Of a DNA stretch of 64,000 nucleotides, positions 1 through 10,417 are shown piece by piece. The translations under genes and the position numbers were made by a program. The notes under the pieces were generated by a model. The model was not told the origin of the DNA. It ran no database searches and saw nothing but the letters and a program-made list of their open reading frames with translations. Location of the stretch: NCBI GenBank assembly GCA_023935145.1, contig CM043698.1:141533501-141597500 (forward strand), in the 5' to 3' direction. The first letter of the stretch is position 1. Each line of letters starts with the position of its first letter. This DNA comes from Bretschneidera sinensis (taxonomy: Eukaryota > Streptophyta > Magnoliopsida > Brassicales > Akaniaceae).

Positions 1-780
1 CATAATGGAGGTATTGTTGCATGTTTTCAACTAATGACATTGGAAATACCTAGTTCTATTCCTGAAGTAAATGATCTTACTATTGATCTTCTTTAGTTGT
101 CAATTTCAATTCTGTTTATAATGATATTAGGGATCCTACTGCCTTTCCTTCAACAAGGGATATTGATCACAAAATAGAAGTGGATCCTATAGCTAAACCA
201 GTCAATATAAAGCCATACAAGTATCTTTATATTCATAAAACTGAGATTGGGAGATTGGAAATTGAAATACTTGAAGCTAGGATTATTCAACCAAGTCACA
301 ATGCTTACAGTTATCTAGTATTATTGATGAAAAAGAAAGATGAAACATGGAGATTCTGTGTGGATTATAAAGGTCTCAACACTATAACTGTGAAGGATAA
401 ATTTTCTATACCAACTGTGGATGAACTGTTAGATGAGATATTTGGTGCCACTATCTTTTCTAAGATAGACTTAAGAAGAGGCTCTCATCAAATTAGAATG
501 CACACTACTGATATACATAAAACTGTTTCCAGGACTCATACAAGTCACTTTGATTTTCCTTTCATTCCATTTGGCCTCACAAATGCCCCCTCTACCTTTT
601 AAGCAACTATGAACTAAGCCTTCATGATTTTCTTAGAAAAATGTCATTGTTTTCTTTAATGACATTCTGATATGTAGCAAATCAATAGAAGACCATCTTA
701 ATCATTTAAGATCAAAATTAGAAGCATTCTTTATTTGCAAAGCACAAGAAATGTCAATTTGGACAGAGTTACTTTGGTCA
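1..780 (+). pseudogene. Gypsy A pol remnant: reverse transcriptase
   Basis: Reverse transcriptase part of a Ty3/gypsy polyprotein, which would copy element RNA into cDNA. The open stretch 180-602 carries family landmarks: WRFCVDYKGLN, the KDKF-PTVDELLDE region, FSKIDL and PFGLTNAPSTF. A stop follows the last of these. The catalytic segment reads on in another frame at about 645-670, where the usual FFDD is FFND, so one catalytic aspartate is lost. Positions 1-180 match 28871-29120 (gypsy A copy 2) nearly base for base, apart from a 33-bp gap after about 129. Element start lies outside the window. Dead copy; assignment to Ty3/gypsy is secure, clade is not. Confidence 0.9.
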
Positions 781-1434
781 TATTATTTCTGCTTTGGGAG
801 TGGCACTTGACAGAAGCAAATTGGAAGCCATAATGGGCTGGGCTAGCCCTTCTAAATAGAAGTAATTGAGAAGTTTTTGGGGATTGATTGGCTACTACAG
901 AAAGCTTATTAATGGATTTGCTTCAACAGCTACTTCTTTGACTGATCAGTTGAGAAATGATGCTTTCAAGTGGACTGACGATGCTAAAACTGCTTTTCAA
1001 AATCTCACGACAGCAATGATCACAGTGCCTGTCCTAGCTCTACCTAATTCCAGTCTACCATTTGTTATTTAGACTGATGCTTCAATTATAGGAATTGGAG
1101 TCGTTCTATTACAAAATGCCCATCCTCTAGCCTTTTATAGCAAAAAGTTATGTAATAGAATGCAAGAATCTTCCAACATATATCAGAGTTGTATGCAATT
1201 ACATCTGCTGTTAAGAAGTGGAGACAACATATCCCGGGTTCTAAGTTCTATATTTACACTAATAAAAAAAAGTTTGAAGCACTTAGTCAGACAATCCAGA
1301 CCCAGAATAACAACATTACCTTGACAAGTTGCTTGGGTATGACTATGAAATCAATTATAAGCCAGGCAAGGAAAATGCTCTTGTTTATGCTTTATCCAGA
1401 ATACACGGTATTGAACAAGAAGAAGTTCTATTAA
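781..1434 (+). pseudogene. Gypsy A pol remnant: RNase H
   Basis: Continuation of the same polyprotein. At 866-1072 the RT thumb/connection region is readable (RSFWGLIGYYRKLINGF, then FKWTDDAKTAFQNL). After an in-frame stop at about 1072, the RNase H core begins with TDAS and an AFYSKKL motif. The YAITSAVKKWRQ segment follows from 1189 and YTNKKKFEAL after it. At least two frame breaks separate these pieces, so no functional enzyme is made. The order RT - RNase H - integrase is the Ty3/gypsy order. Confidence 0.88.
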
Positions 1435-1803
1435 TGGCCATTTATCTTCCTGCATTTGATATCTTCAATCAAACTGCCAATGAAAATTCCAAAGATGAGT
1501 AAACCGGTACATTAACACAGCAGATCCTTGAATTTTCTAATGATTTTCTCTCTTACTCAGTAAAAAATAGTATCTTGTACTATAGAAGGAAGATCTATTT
1601 GAATGAAAATTTTCAACTCAAGGATACAATTATCAAGGAATTCCTTTCTACACCATTGGGTGGGCATACTGGAGTTCGTAGGACCTTTATGAGAGTAAGT
1701 GCAAAATTTTACTTAAAAGGCGTAAGGAAACTAGTGGCCTCATTTGTTCAATCATGTGATGTATGTCAGAAAATCAAAAACACCACTTAAGCCCCTTATG
1801 GAT
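1435..1803 (+). pseudogene. Gypsy A pol remnant: integrase zinc-binding region
   Basis: The stretch 1575-1790 matches the N-terminal HHCC zinc-binding module of gypsy integrase: a GGHTG histidine, then SCDVCQK supplying the paired cysteines. The DDE core that should follow is missing because a gypsy B LTR begins at 1804 (TGTAACAACCC). This is the right-hand limit of gypsy A here. The junction shows that gypsy B inserted into gypsy A integrase, or was joined there by recombination. Confidence 0.87.
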
Positions 1804-1985
1804 TGTAACAACCCATCCCGAACGGGTCAACCCAAAATAGTATCGTCATCTTTCAGCACGAAGCATGACTTATAAGCAACAACTTTTTATAACTTCTTGA
1901 GACATAATTACAGCATATACTCCTCAACTCATTTACCGATGAGATACAAAAATTTGCTATACAACTCATAAAAATTAGGGATAAT

Positions 1986-3445
1986 TACATTCACACCATT
2001 GGGGTATAGCATATTTTACACTCGCATTACCGTGTTTTTAAAACATACACATACACCACTGGACCATATTTGACTGTTAACTTCGGATATAAAACTTAAG
2101 ATTACTAAACTACCCATACCCAATTTAATTCCCCTCTTCCTCTTCTCTCTCCTCGCTATTCTCTCTTATATCCTTCTGAGTAACAATATTTCTCACTTTG
2201 TCCCTGCCAGTGACTCAGTCAATGTCCAGCTGGTTTTCGACGATTTAGTGCTGAAAAGAACTAGGTAAGTCCCTAACCTCTCTCCCTCTTATGTCTTTCC
2301 TCTCCTTCTCTCTACTTCACTCTCTAATCGACGATTCGACCCTTTTGATTTTGAGTGAAGAAGTTGGCATGACAGTTGGACTTCACCAACGGCTTTGATG
2401 GGGTTTTAGGGAGTGTGATTTTGTCGGAGCACTCGCAATCTACGCTTGTAGCAGCCATTATAACAACGACCACTACCATGATGACGATGACATAGACGTC
2501 GGTAGTGTAGAGTTAGTTGCAGCCCCAAATATTGGTGATGCTAGTGGCACTGTCGTTGCCACTGTCACAGGGGTCTCATGCCTTAGTGAGGGCTCTATAA
2601 GTTTTTAATTTTTCTTGTTTTTTGGTCATGTATTAGATTGAATTTTTAATGTGGAGTTTGCACAGTTTGTGATTTTGTTGGTTTCTTTTGTGGTCATGTC
2701 GTAGGGCCTCATGCCTAAGCTATTGTGATTTTGTCTTATTAGTATTCTACTTGCTTTTTTGAAGTTCATATTTTTATTGCTTCTCTAATAGTCAAATTTA
2801 TTTGTTTACTTGAAGTTATTGTAAATCGATTGAAATATTAAATTTCTTTTTTTTTGGTATATAAATTTCTTTTTTTTATAATGATACAGAAGGGTTGAAC
2901 CCTCTATAAAAAGGGATGGATGATGAGGAGGTGCTACAACAACGATTTTCAGTCCTTTCGATTTTCGGTGGCTATAGAAAAAAGTGGCAAAGAAAAAAAG
3001 AAACTATGATCGTTAATTGAAGATTATTATAATTTCTTTGATTTGATTTTCTGTAAATCTGGACTAGATCTGAAGATGTCTTCAAGAGATCTCCAATTTT
3101 CTTCAGCCTTTTAAACAATGGAGGTGGAGATGATATGCTGATATAAAGATGACAAGGATGCACGGTCAACGACGAAACATGGAGTCAAACTAGGTTTTGA
3201 AAATATATAGTCAAAATGGAAAGGTTTGAAACATATTTAGGGGTAGTTTTGGGTTTTTGAAAATTAATTGATGAGTTGTCATGCTTTTTGACTCAAAAAA
3301 TAATGTTGACTAACTGAAAAATAACGGCAGTGGTGTTTTTGTAAGAAAAATTCAAACTATAAATAAGACAAGTGATGTAAGTATATATTTTAAAAACACA
3401 GTAATGTAAGTGTAGAATATGCTATACCTCAGTGGTGCGAATGTA
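1986..3445. mobile_element. Inverted-repeat DNA element (MULE-like?), 1.46 kb
   Basis: The two ends are imperfect inverted repeats of about 75 bp. The left arm reads TACATTCACACCATTGGGG and then TATAGCATATTTTACAC; the right arm is its complement with roughly 10 differences. There is no convincing target duplication. The interior at about 2200-2600 is richer in GC and shows a short open frame (GDASGTVVATVTG...) that I do not recognise, so a captured host-gene fragment is possible. No transposase is visible, so it would be non-autonomous. Superfamily uncertain; long TIRs suggest Mutator-like or foldback. Confidence 0.6.
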
Positions 3446-3652
3446 CATGCATATATATGTACATGTACCAGATTCATATACAATTTTCACAATTATTTTT
3501 TTTTTATTTTTTTAATTTATTTTATTTAGGATGGTACCATGGGGACTGATAAGTGTAATTTTTATTACTCTTTTACTTATTAAAATTGTTAATTTTCCTT
3601 TATTTCTTTTGATTTGATTTGATTTGATTTTTATTTATTTGCTTGTGCCACA

Positions 3653-3868
3653 CTTTTTCCTATTTTGTGTTATATTTCCTTTTAGTTACTTTCCTATTTC
3701 ATGTTTTCCTAGTAGTAGAAGTATTTCCCATTGCAGTGTCTTTCCTTTTTCTAGGCTGCACTTTTTCGTATTTTGTGTTATATTTCCTTTTAGTTACTTT
3801 CCAATTTCATGTTTTCCTAGTAGTAAAAGTATTTCCCATTTCAGTGTCTTTCCTTTTCCTAGAAGGAG
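3653..3868 (+). repeat. 108-bp tandem duplication in U3 of the solo LTR
   Basis: Two consecutive units of 108 bp, starting at 3653 and 3761, differ at only a few bases. They lie about 50 bp upstream of the TATA box at 3908, the usual place for enhancer repeats in LTRs. Confidence 0.8.
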
Positions 3869-3907
3869 TAGTATTATTGTACTTTCCTTTTCTTTTCTAG
3901 GAGTTTG

Positions 3908-3920
3908 CCTATATAAGGCC
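3908..3920 (+). promoter_or_regulatory. LTR TATA box
   Basis: CCTATATAAGGCC is a strong TATA match, directly downstream of the 108-bp tandem repeat. Confidence 0.6.
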
Positions 3921-5855
3921 GGCTGCCCTTGCCTTGTAAGCACAACAGATTTTTCCTAGACAAGAGAATAAAGAGAGAAGAGAATGAGTGCGGCTACCAA
4001 GTCTCAATGAATAGATATCTTTAACGATCTTGAATGCTTCATCAACTTATTTCAAGCAAAAGAGTTTTATTCTCTTCTCTTTAGTTTTCTTTTGATGCAT
4101 TCCAATAAGAACTTGGTTGATTTCAGATTTGTTATGAACTAATTTTATTTTTCTAGGGCTTTGATGTAGTCTAGCTTTGAACACACAATTTAAACTCCAA
4201 GTTATTTTATTTCAAGTTTTTTTTTTTTTTTTTTTTTTTTTATGTTGAGTGTTTATCCTTGATCTTATCGCTTATAATTTTCTGGCCAATTATTGTTTGA
4301 TTTATTGAATCATAATGAAACCAAGAGGTAATTTGTGACTAGAAGCTTTTAGGATTAAACACCATTAGTTGAGCGAAAGATAGAGATACTTTACCGCGAC
4401 TAGTGTGATTTTAGATTAAGAAAAATCCAAAGAACTTAATGAATCTTCAAATAATTTAATTTACATAGAGATATGATGAATTATTAGGTGAAGATATTTC
4501 TAATGTTATTCGAGAGAAAATATTGAATTAGTAAGGGATTTATTTTTCATCAACTTGAAAAATTGGAATTTTATAACAAGGAATAATAAGTTGTGTGGGA
4601 TTAGCTAAGTGAAATCAAAAACTCTAGATTTATTTTTATTATCTCTACAACCTTAAGTTTTATTCTTTTTTCTTTTAATTTATTTTTGTCAAGCACTTTA
4701 GTTTAATTTAGGAGATAAAGTCTTTAAAATTTCGGTTTTATTTCCAAATAGTAAATAATTTGGTAAATTTCAATACTCAATAGCATAATTAGTCATTGTG
4801 GGTTCGACACTTTTTTATTTAAAACTTTACTATTTGTTGTGATTTTGTTCACTTGCAAATATTTTCACACTAGAGACCCACCTAGATACTCATAATGGTT
4901 TCAAGTCAAGGAATCCTATCAACCTTCTGCTTGCAACATGAAATTTGACTAAAATAATGGGAAGTGAGCTTTACAAGCTCAGCAATACTCAGTTTCCCGG
5001 ACCACAGCCCCCTCTTATGGCTTGACAATGCATATGTACAATTATATACAAGAAAACATAGCATTTCATCATATCAATCAAACGATTTTTGTACATAAAA
5101 TTTCAATTTATCATTAAAATTTACTTATCCTTTCAAGGATAAAATTTTCATCAATTCATCATATATTTTATACTTCAAGTCATTTCATCATTAAAAGTTA
5201 TATTTCTTTTAATTTATTCAAATCATACTTATATCATGTATTTAATCAAATCAAACATATTCATAATATATTCAATAACTTTTCTCATAATATAATTCAT
5301 TTCAAATTTCTTCATATTTTTATTTCTTCTGACTTACTAACAATAAAATTAACTAACAATGAAGCACTAAACACTACCTGTGGATCGCTTCATTTCGTTT
5401 TGCGCTCCTCTAAACGACACCACCAAACAATTCACCTCCACCTAACTAGAATATGGTTATCAATCTCACTGACTCATAACTTATTTCAAATCCTATATTG
5501 GGTTAATTTCATTAATATGTAAGCATGCTCCATCTTTGTTTCAAATTCAAAGTTTCGGTTAAATTCCTTTTCTTTTTATCTTGAATCAAATTCAAATCTT
5601 TTTAAGAATGATATAAGGATTTATACTCTAAAAATTATAGTTTTTATATGGAAGATAAAAAATAGTAATAATTATCTTCACAAACTTTTCTATGAAATTT
5701 CCTGAAATCAATCCTTGAATCGATTGCATTCAACATTAGCTTATGAAAATCTCAAGTATATTTAGTATTTGGAGAGAAATTTAAAGAGACAATAAGTTTT
5801 AGAGAGAGAAAAGAGAGTTTGAATGAATAAAAAATGAAATTTTGCTCATAAAATG

Positions 5856-5867
5856 CCTTTTATATTG
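5856..5867 (-). promoter_or_regulatory. TATA box of gypsy B LTR
   Basis: On the minus strand CAATATAAAAGG, immediately downstream (in LTR sense) of the motif array at 5880-6035. Confidence 0.55.
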
Positions 5868-5879
5868 AAATTTTTAGTT

Positions 5880-6035
5880 ACTAGTCAACATCCCATAATT
5901 TATGAGTCGGCTACCCATAGATTACAAATCGACTGCCCATAGGTTACTAGTCGACTGCATAGTCGATTGGTTATCAGTCGACTGCTCATAATTTACCAAT
6001 CGACTGCCCACAGTACCAGTCGACTGGTACCTTCC
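5880..6035. repeat. Array of CAGTCGACTG-type palindromes in gypsy B U3
   Basis: Seven degenerate units of about 22 bp, of the form CCCATAGATTACCAGTCGAC, follow one another. The last contains a perfect dyad (TACCAGTCGACTGGTA). The array is upstream of the minus-strand TATA box. It recurs, shortened, at 11470-11590 in the second gypsy B fragment. Confidence 0.85.
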
Positions 6036-6227
6036 TAATGCCTTAAAAATTCATTTTTTCACCATTTTTATGCATTCTAATTCATTTTCTTCAATATATT
6101 TTCAAATCCTTACCTCAATATTGTTTCAAACTTGAGTTTAAAATCAATTTGTATATGTATGCATGATAATTATAATTTCAAATGGAATTTGTCAATTTAC
6201 TATTACTTCATGGGTATGGGCCTTACA

Positions 6228-6847
6228 TTTCTACCCACCATATAAAGATTTCATTATCGAAATTTTCTTACCTACATCAAGAAAAAGTTGGGGATACTGT
6301 TTTCTCATGTTCTCTTCACGTTCCCAAGTAATGTTCTCAACATCTCGAGTCCACCTAAGCACTTGAACTAGCAGAATGAATTTATTGCGTAAGACCTATT
6401 CTTTTGTATCTAAAAGTTTGATCGGAACTTGTATAAAAGATAAGTCTTCTTGAAGTTCTATATATTGATATGAAATTATGTGTAACTCATCAGGTACATA
6501 TTTTTGTAAGATAGAAACATGAAAAGCATTATGCAATTGATTTAACTCTGGAGGTAAGGCCAGTTTATATGCTACAAGCCCGACTCTTTCAAAATGTACA
6601 ATAGACTCAACTTTCCCAATTGTTTGAAACACAACACTCATTTCCAATGAGAAATTTTCAAATGAACCCAATTACCAACTTGAAATTCAAGAGGTCTCTG
6701 TCTCTTATCAGTGTAAATTTTCAATCTATTTTGTGCCGCTCTATGGTGTTCTTTGAAAAAATTGATCCTTTCAGTTGTTAAGTCTACGAGTTTTGGACCA
6801 AATATTTTTATTTCTCCCACTTCTTCCCAACACACTCGAGTTCAACA
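6228..6847 (-). pseudogene. Gypsy B integrase C-terminus with chromodomain-like tail
   Basis: Minus-strand end of a Ty3/gypsy polyprotein. Readable pieces are CWEEVGE and KLVDLTTERI (6638-6835), then RVGLVAYKLALPPEL and NAFHVSILQKYVPD (6396-6671). A degenerate tail (LLDTKE-QVLRNK) continues to about 6290 and resembles the chromodomain-like tail of Tekay/Del chromoviruses. Frame changes near 6640 and 6400 kill it. The same fragment is at 11790-12425. In both places it abuts the left edge of the MBD-containing segment, so the joint predates the segmental duplication. Confidence 0.85.
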
Positions 6848-7184
6848 TCTTGAGCTTAAAAACTTAATATTTACTTAAAGAGTTAAACAATTTTGATTCT
6901 ATGATTTGGTTTTAATCAGAACGTTTTATGAAACTATTTTTGAGCCATACTATCTTAGAAAAGGAATATTATAACCTTATCTAGAGATTGAATTTCAATT
7001 CTTCTCAAAAGACTTATTTTCATCTTCTACAACTTCTTCAATGAACTTAGATACTCAGTGGAATTCTATTGCGTGCCTTGCTTCTAGAGTGCATGCCTTT
7101 TACTTTAATATTTTTAGACAACTACACAAGAGATTATTAGCAAATAATGTGGTTTTTCATTATCAAAATCAATATAATGTCAAC

Positions 7185-8013
7185 TAGGGGTGGCAATTTT
7201 GGACACGACACGTGAACTCGACACGAAATAAAACGTGTTAGTGTTGAGTATAATCGGGTTCGTGTCGTAATCGTGTCAACATGTTTAGGACACGGAAAAA
7301 TCGTGTCGTGTTGTGGGTTGACACGCCAAATCGAAATGACGCGATTAAATTCATGGGTCTGATGAGTCATGTTAACACGATTATGACCAATGACCTGTTT
7401 ATGACCCATTTAAAAAATTTGCCTATTACATTAAAAAATAAATTCTTAGTGTGTGTATAAAATAAACCCAAATTCTTATTTTCACCACATCACAAACACA
7501 AAACACACTCTCACAGACTCATTCAATAGTGACGCATCACAGACTCTCTCCTCTCTCCCAATATAGATGATAGTTGATAAGATAATGTTTATGTTATTAA
7601 TTAGACCTTTTATGTGTATTTGGATCATGAATATGTTAGAATTTGGAATATGATTGATTAGATGGATGGTTATGTAATATAATTTATATTTGTTTATGTA
7701 ATAAACAGATTGTGTCTGGTTAATCGTGTCGGGTTGTCGTGTCTAGCATGTTAGTCGTGTTGTGTTGGGTTATCGTATTGTCATGTCTAATATGTTAGCT
7801 GTGTCGTGTCGGGTTGTCGTGTCTAACACGACCCATTTATTAAACGGGTTAAGCGTGTTGTGTCGTGTTACTCGTTTAATAAACATGTCGTGTTAGTATT
7901 GGGTTTTTTTGACATGATTAATAATCGTGTCGTGTTCATGTCGACCCATTTAGTGTTATATCCAATTTCGACACGACACGAACACGACCCGTCAACCCGA
8001 ATTGCCACTGACA
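7185..8013. mobile_element. hAT-type MITE, 829 bp, rich in CGTGTCG repeats
   Basis: The left end is TAGGGGTGGCAAT; the right end ATTGCCACTGACA is its imperfect complement. The flanks carry an 8-bp duplication (ATGTCAAC at 7177-7184, TTGTCAAC at 8014-8021), the hAT size. The paralogous segments at about 25010 and 38190 have a single GTCAAC at this site and no element, which proves insertion. The interior is packed with CGTGTCGTGTCGGGTT-like repeats near both ends, probable transposase-binding subterminal repeats. No transposase is encoded. Confidence 0.9.
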
Positions 8014-8304
8014 TTGTCAACACATACATTTGAAATTAATTATATAATAAATTAAATAATCGAAGTGAAAAAGAAAAGACTAAAATAAAAGACATAATAT
8101 ATATGATATATATATATATATACAATAATTTCCCTTTTATAATGATTAAATTAAATGTTAGTAATATTTTACGAGTCTTGTATTTTTTAGGGTTTGCCAA
8201 CCAAACGATGCAATATAATTTTATCTTGAAACACAATTTTGGTAGTCCAAATAAGATTAGCCTAAAACGAATAAAAGGGTTGTTGTGAATTGTTAATGAC
8301 AATA

Positions 8305-8577
8305 GCTTATATAAGGTAACAAGAGCACAAAATCTATGATTTGGATTTGGGCAACTGTAAATGGAAATATGCATTTAATTGTAAGGTCCACATTTGAAAA
8401 AGATGTTTCTTTCTTTCTTTAAATACGCGCTGCTCTCTTCTTTTACAACTCAAAAACATTACGAGTGTTCTTCTCTCTCTGATCTCTGTTATCCTTTATT
8501 TTCCGTACTAATCCTTTTTCTTTTCTTGACTACCCCACTCGTTCTTTAATATAACCACTTTTAAGTAGACTCTAATA
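8305..8577 (+). promoter_or_regulatory. MBD copy 1 promoter and 5' leader
   Basis: Conserved in all three copies: a TATATAAGG box (8310-8318) and a TTTAAATAC box after a TTTC microsatellite (about 8418), then a CT-rich leader (CTTCTCTCTCTGATCTCTG) typical of plant 5' UTRs. The start codon context is AATAATGG, with A at -3 and G at +4. Which box is used cannot be told from sequence. Confidence 0.5.
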
Positions 8578-10121
8578 ATGGCTATCATTAGCGAAATTAC
8601 AGATGGGGAATTTTACTCGTTTGTTGGTCCACTTGCTCTATTACCTTATATAAGGCCCTATTTGCAATCAGAATGGATTAATGGCACCACCATTGGATTG
8701 CCCCATGGGTGGATCATTGAGAAAAGGCCTCGTGCTGTCGGAAAGTATAGGGGAAAAATCAACCAGGTTCTTAATTCAATGATCTCTCAATTTTGATATA
8801 TATATATGGCTTTTCAAGTCAAAAAATTCTTGTGCCAATTAATTTATCATGCCAATAGTATTACTTCTGTAAGTCAATCTGAAAGGTTGGTTTTATATTT
8901 ATTTATTTTTGTGATAAATGAGGTATTAGAATAACATTTTTAATAAGTTAAGAGAGTTTTATTTATTATTATTATTATAATATATTTTCATTCAAAAAAT
9001 ATTATTTTATATTTTTAATGAAGGCAATCTTAGTGATCTATTGTATAAAAGAACTTTCCTTCCCTCTTAAGATATGTTATCTGATGGTTTTATTTCGCAA
9101 CATCAGATTGAGAAAAAAAGATTTATATGTATTTCTTACCTTTTAAAATAATGGGAGAAAATTGTCTAATATAGGTTTTATTTAGAAAATTGTCGAACTC
9201 AAATTTATTTAGATATTTGAAGTATGATAATATAATATAAAGTATTAATTCATGTAAAATGGAGTAAGAAAAGAGATTTTTCAAAAACAAATTATTTAAT
9301 AAACACACACTCTTATATATTAGCGTGATAGAGTTAGTTGACGAGAGAGCACATGTTGATCAGTAAAAGCTTTTCCTACTCTTAAAAATATTACATAAGT
9401 GAGGATTGAGACTCAGATCTATTTTCCAGCGGGCTTTTAACAATCCACATATATTATCAAAACATTTCTTAAAACTACATGCAATGTTACTCGGACTGAT
9501 CCATCAATCAATTTCCTTTGATTTGGGTAAAACTACACAGAATACTCATTATTACCAATAATATGTATACTAGAACTAGCAAGAATTTGCTCCTAGTGAC
9601 TAGTACTATCATCACTGCACATTCCTGATATACATATTAGTATTATGTTTGCCTTTTTTGGTTAAAAAAAATTGAAGGGTATATCTATTTGGACTTTGGA
9701 AGGAGGAAGAAATGAAAATAAAGGATAAAGAATACCCATCCAAGTTCTAACATTTCCTCTCCATTCAAACTCCCACACAAGATGAAATAAAATTTTTATC
9801 AACTTTTGATTCGTATCATATATCTCTATGTATTAAATATATATAATGATGACTTAAAACTTAATTGTGGTAGCTTGATAAATTCTCCATATGTGCAGTT
9901 CTTCTACGAGCCCATAACGGCAAAACAGTTTCGATCGTATAAGATGGTCCAAAAGTATTTACAGCAACCTTGCAACGAAGCTGAAGTGAGGTTTCAATTT
10001 GCAAATTAAATTTAAGTTGAGCTTCTTTTTCTAATTTCCTCATGAATAACATGTATGTGGGAAGGCTCCAGGGAGCTCTAACCCAAATTCCAGCGAGAGG
10101 CAGAAAAAGAGGAAAATATAA
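8578..10121 (+). CDS. Methyl-CpG-binding domain protein, copy 1 (3 exons, 110 aa)
   Basis: Exons read as 8578-8766, 9899-9985 and 10065-10121; both introns are phase 0. Splice sites: CAG|GTTCTT, TGTGCAG|TTC, GAA|GTGAGG and a weak acceptor GGGAAG|GCT (the other copies have CAG or a lost site). The protein has an N-terminal stretch of about 38 residues, then an MBD fold: LPHGWIIEKRPR, GKINQFFYEP split by intron 1, KQFRSYKMVQKYL. It ends in a basic tail (RQKKRKI) that resembles a nuclear localisation signal. The family binds methylated CpG in chromatin. Compared with copy 3 the conserved Asp next to the FFYEP motif is Asn and an Arg is Ala (ITAKQF), so binding may be altered. Much shorter than most plant MBD proteins; expression unknown. 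Confidence 0.78.
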
Positions 10122-10317
10122 AAGCAATACCATAGGTTCTGATACACACGTTGAGCACACAAGGCTGAAGCAATTGAGAAAAATGAAGACACAAGAGCTA
10201 GAATAAATAAAGAAATTGAAGGCACTAGCAACCAGGGCACAAGACCAAAACGAATCATAAGAAAACCTAAGTGGTGGAAAAATTATTCATAGTTAGAAAT
10301 GCTTATTAAACTGGTTC

Positions 10318-10417
10318 TGTTGGGATGTTTTAATTATGTTTAGTTAGTTACAGTTAGTTTTTCTGGTACATTGCAACTACTCTTCTTGGTAGATTATATA
10401 AGCCCTATCATTTCATA
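10318..10417 (+). mobile_element. Gypsy A 5' LTR, truncated
   Basis: TGTTGGGATGTTTTAATTATG onward matches the first half of the LTRs at 27143-27347 and 40301-40481, including the LTR TATA box (AGATTATATAAG). It stops at about 10417, where gypsy B LTR sequence begins. It lies about 200 bp after the MBD stop codon, as in the other two copies. Confidence 0.85.

Larger units (their letters stand above)
3547..4872 (+). mobile_element. Solo LTR of Tat/Athila type inside gypsy B LTR
   Basis: Begins TGATAAGTG, as the Athila-like LTR of 42954-44172 does. It has a plus-strand TATA box (CCTATATAAGGCC, 3908-3920) and a 3' part with the GTGGGTTCGACACTTTT and CACTTGCAAAT motifs seen in several LTRs of this window. 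A 5-bp duplication with one mismatch (GGGAC at 3542-3546, GAGAC at 4873-4877) sets the limits. No internal coding sequence remains. The right limit is uncertain by a few bases. Confidence 0.62.
1804..6227 (-). mobile_element. Gypsy B 3' LTR (Tekay-like), split by two insertions
   Basis: LTR of a minus-strand Ty3/gypsy element. Its outer end on the plus strand is TGTAACAACCCATCCCGA, shared with 35615 and, reverse-complemented, with the solo LTR ending at 24659. The inner end is GGGCCTTACA at 6227, followed by a purine-rich tract on the minus strand (GGTGGGTAGAAA) that fits a polypurine tract. It is interrupted at 1986-3445 by an inverted-repeat element and at 3547-4872 by a solo LTR. The inner part 4990-6227 aligns closely with 10600-11789. 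The integrase end lies immediately inside, at 6228-6847. Confidence 0.78.
6848..10417. repeat. Segmental duplication unit, copy 1 (MBD segment)
   Basis: Starts at GAGCTTAAAAACTTAATATT. The order - left flank, MBD gene, 3' flank, gypsy A LTR start - is repeated at 24665-27347 and 37854-40481 in the same orientation, mostly above 85-90 percent identity by eye. Copy 1 differs by a hAT MITE at 7185-8013 and by an abrupt end inside the gypsy A LTR at about 10417. Confidence 0.9.

Noticed and set aside
1804..1840. Plus-strand LTR beginning at TGTAACAACCC
   Set aside because: The TATA box, motif array and integrase order show that the LTR is minus-oriented; this is its 3' end. Both ends of an LTR read TG..CA on either strand.
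3624..3959. 111-codon Phe/Ser/Pro-rich frame resembling a membrane protein
   Set aside because: It is the two-unit LTR tandem repeat read through; no codon bias, starts inside U3 and runs over the TATA box.
8103..8130. TA repeat as a matrix-attachment or origin site
   Set aside because: Short dinucleotide run shared by the paralogous segments; nothing else supports a function.
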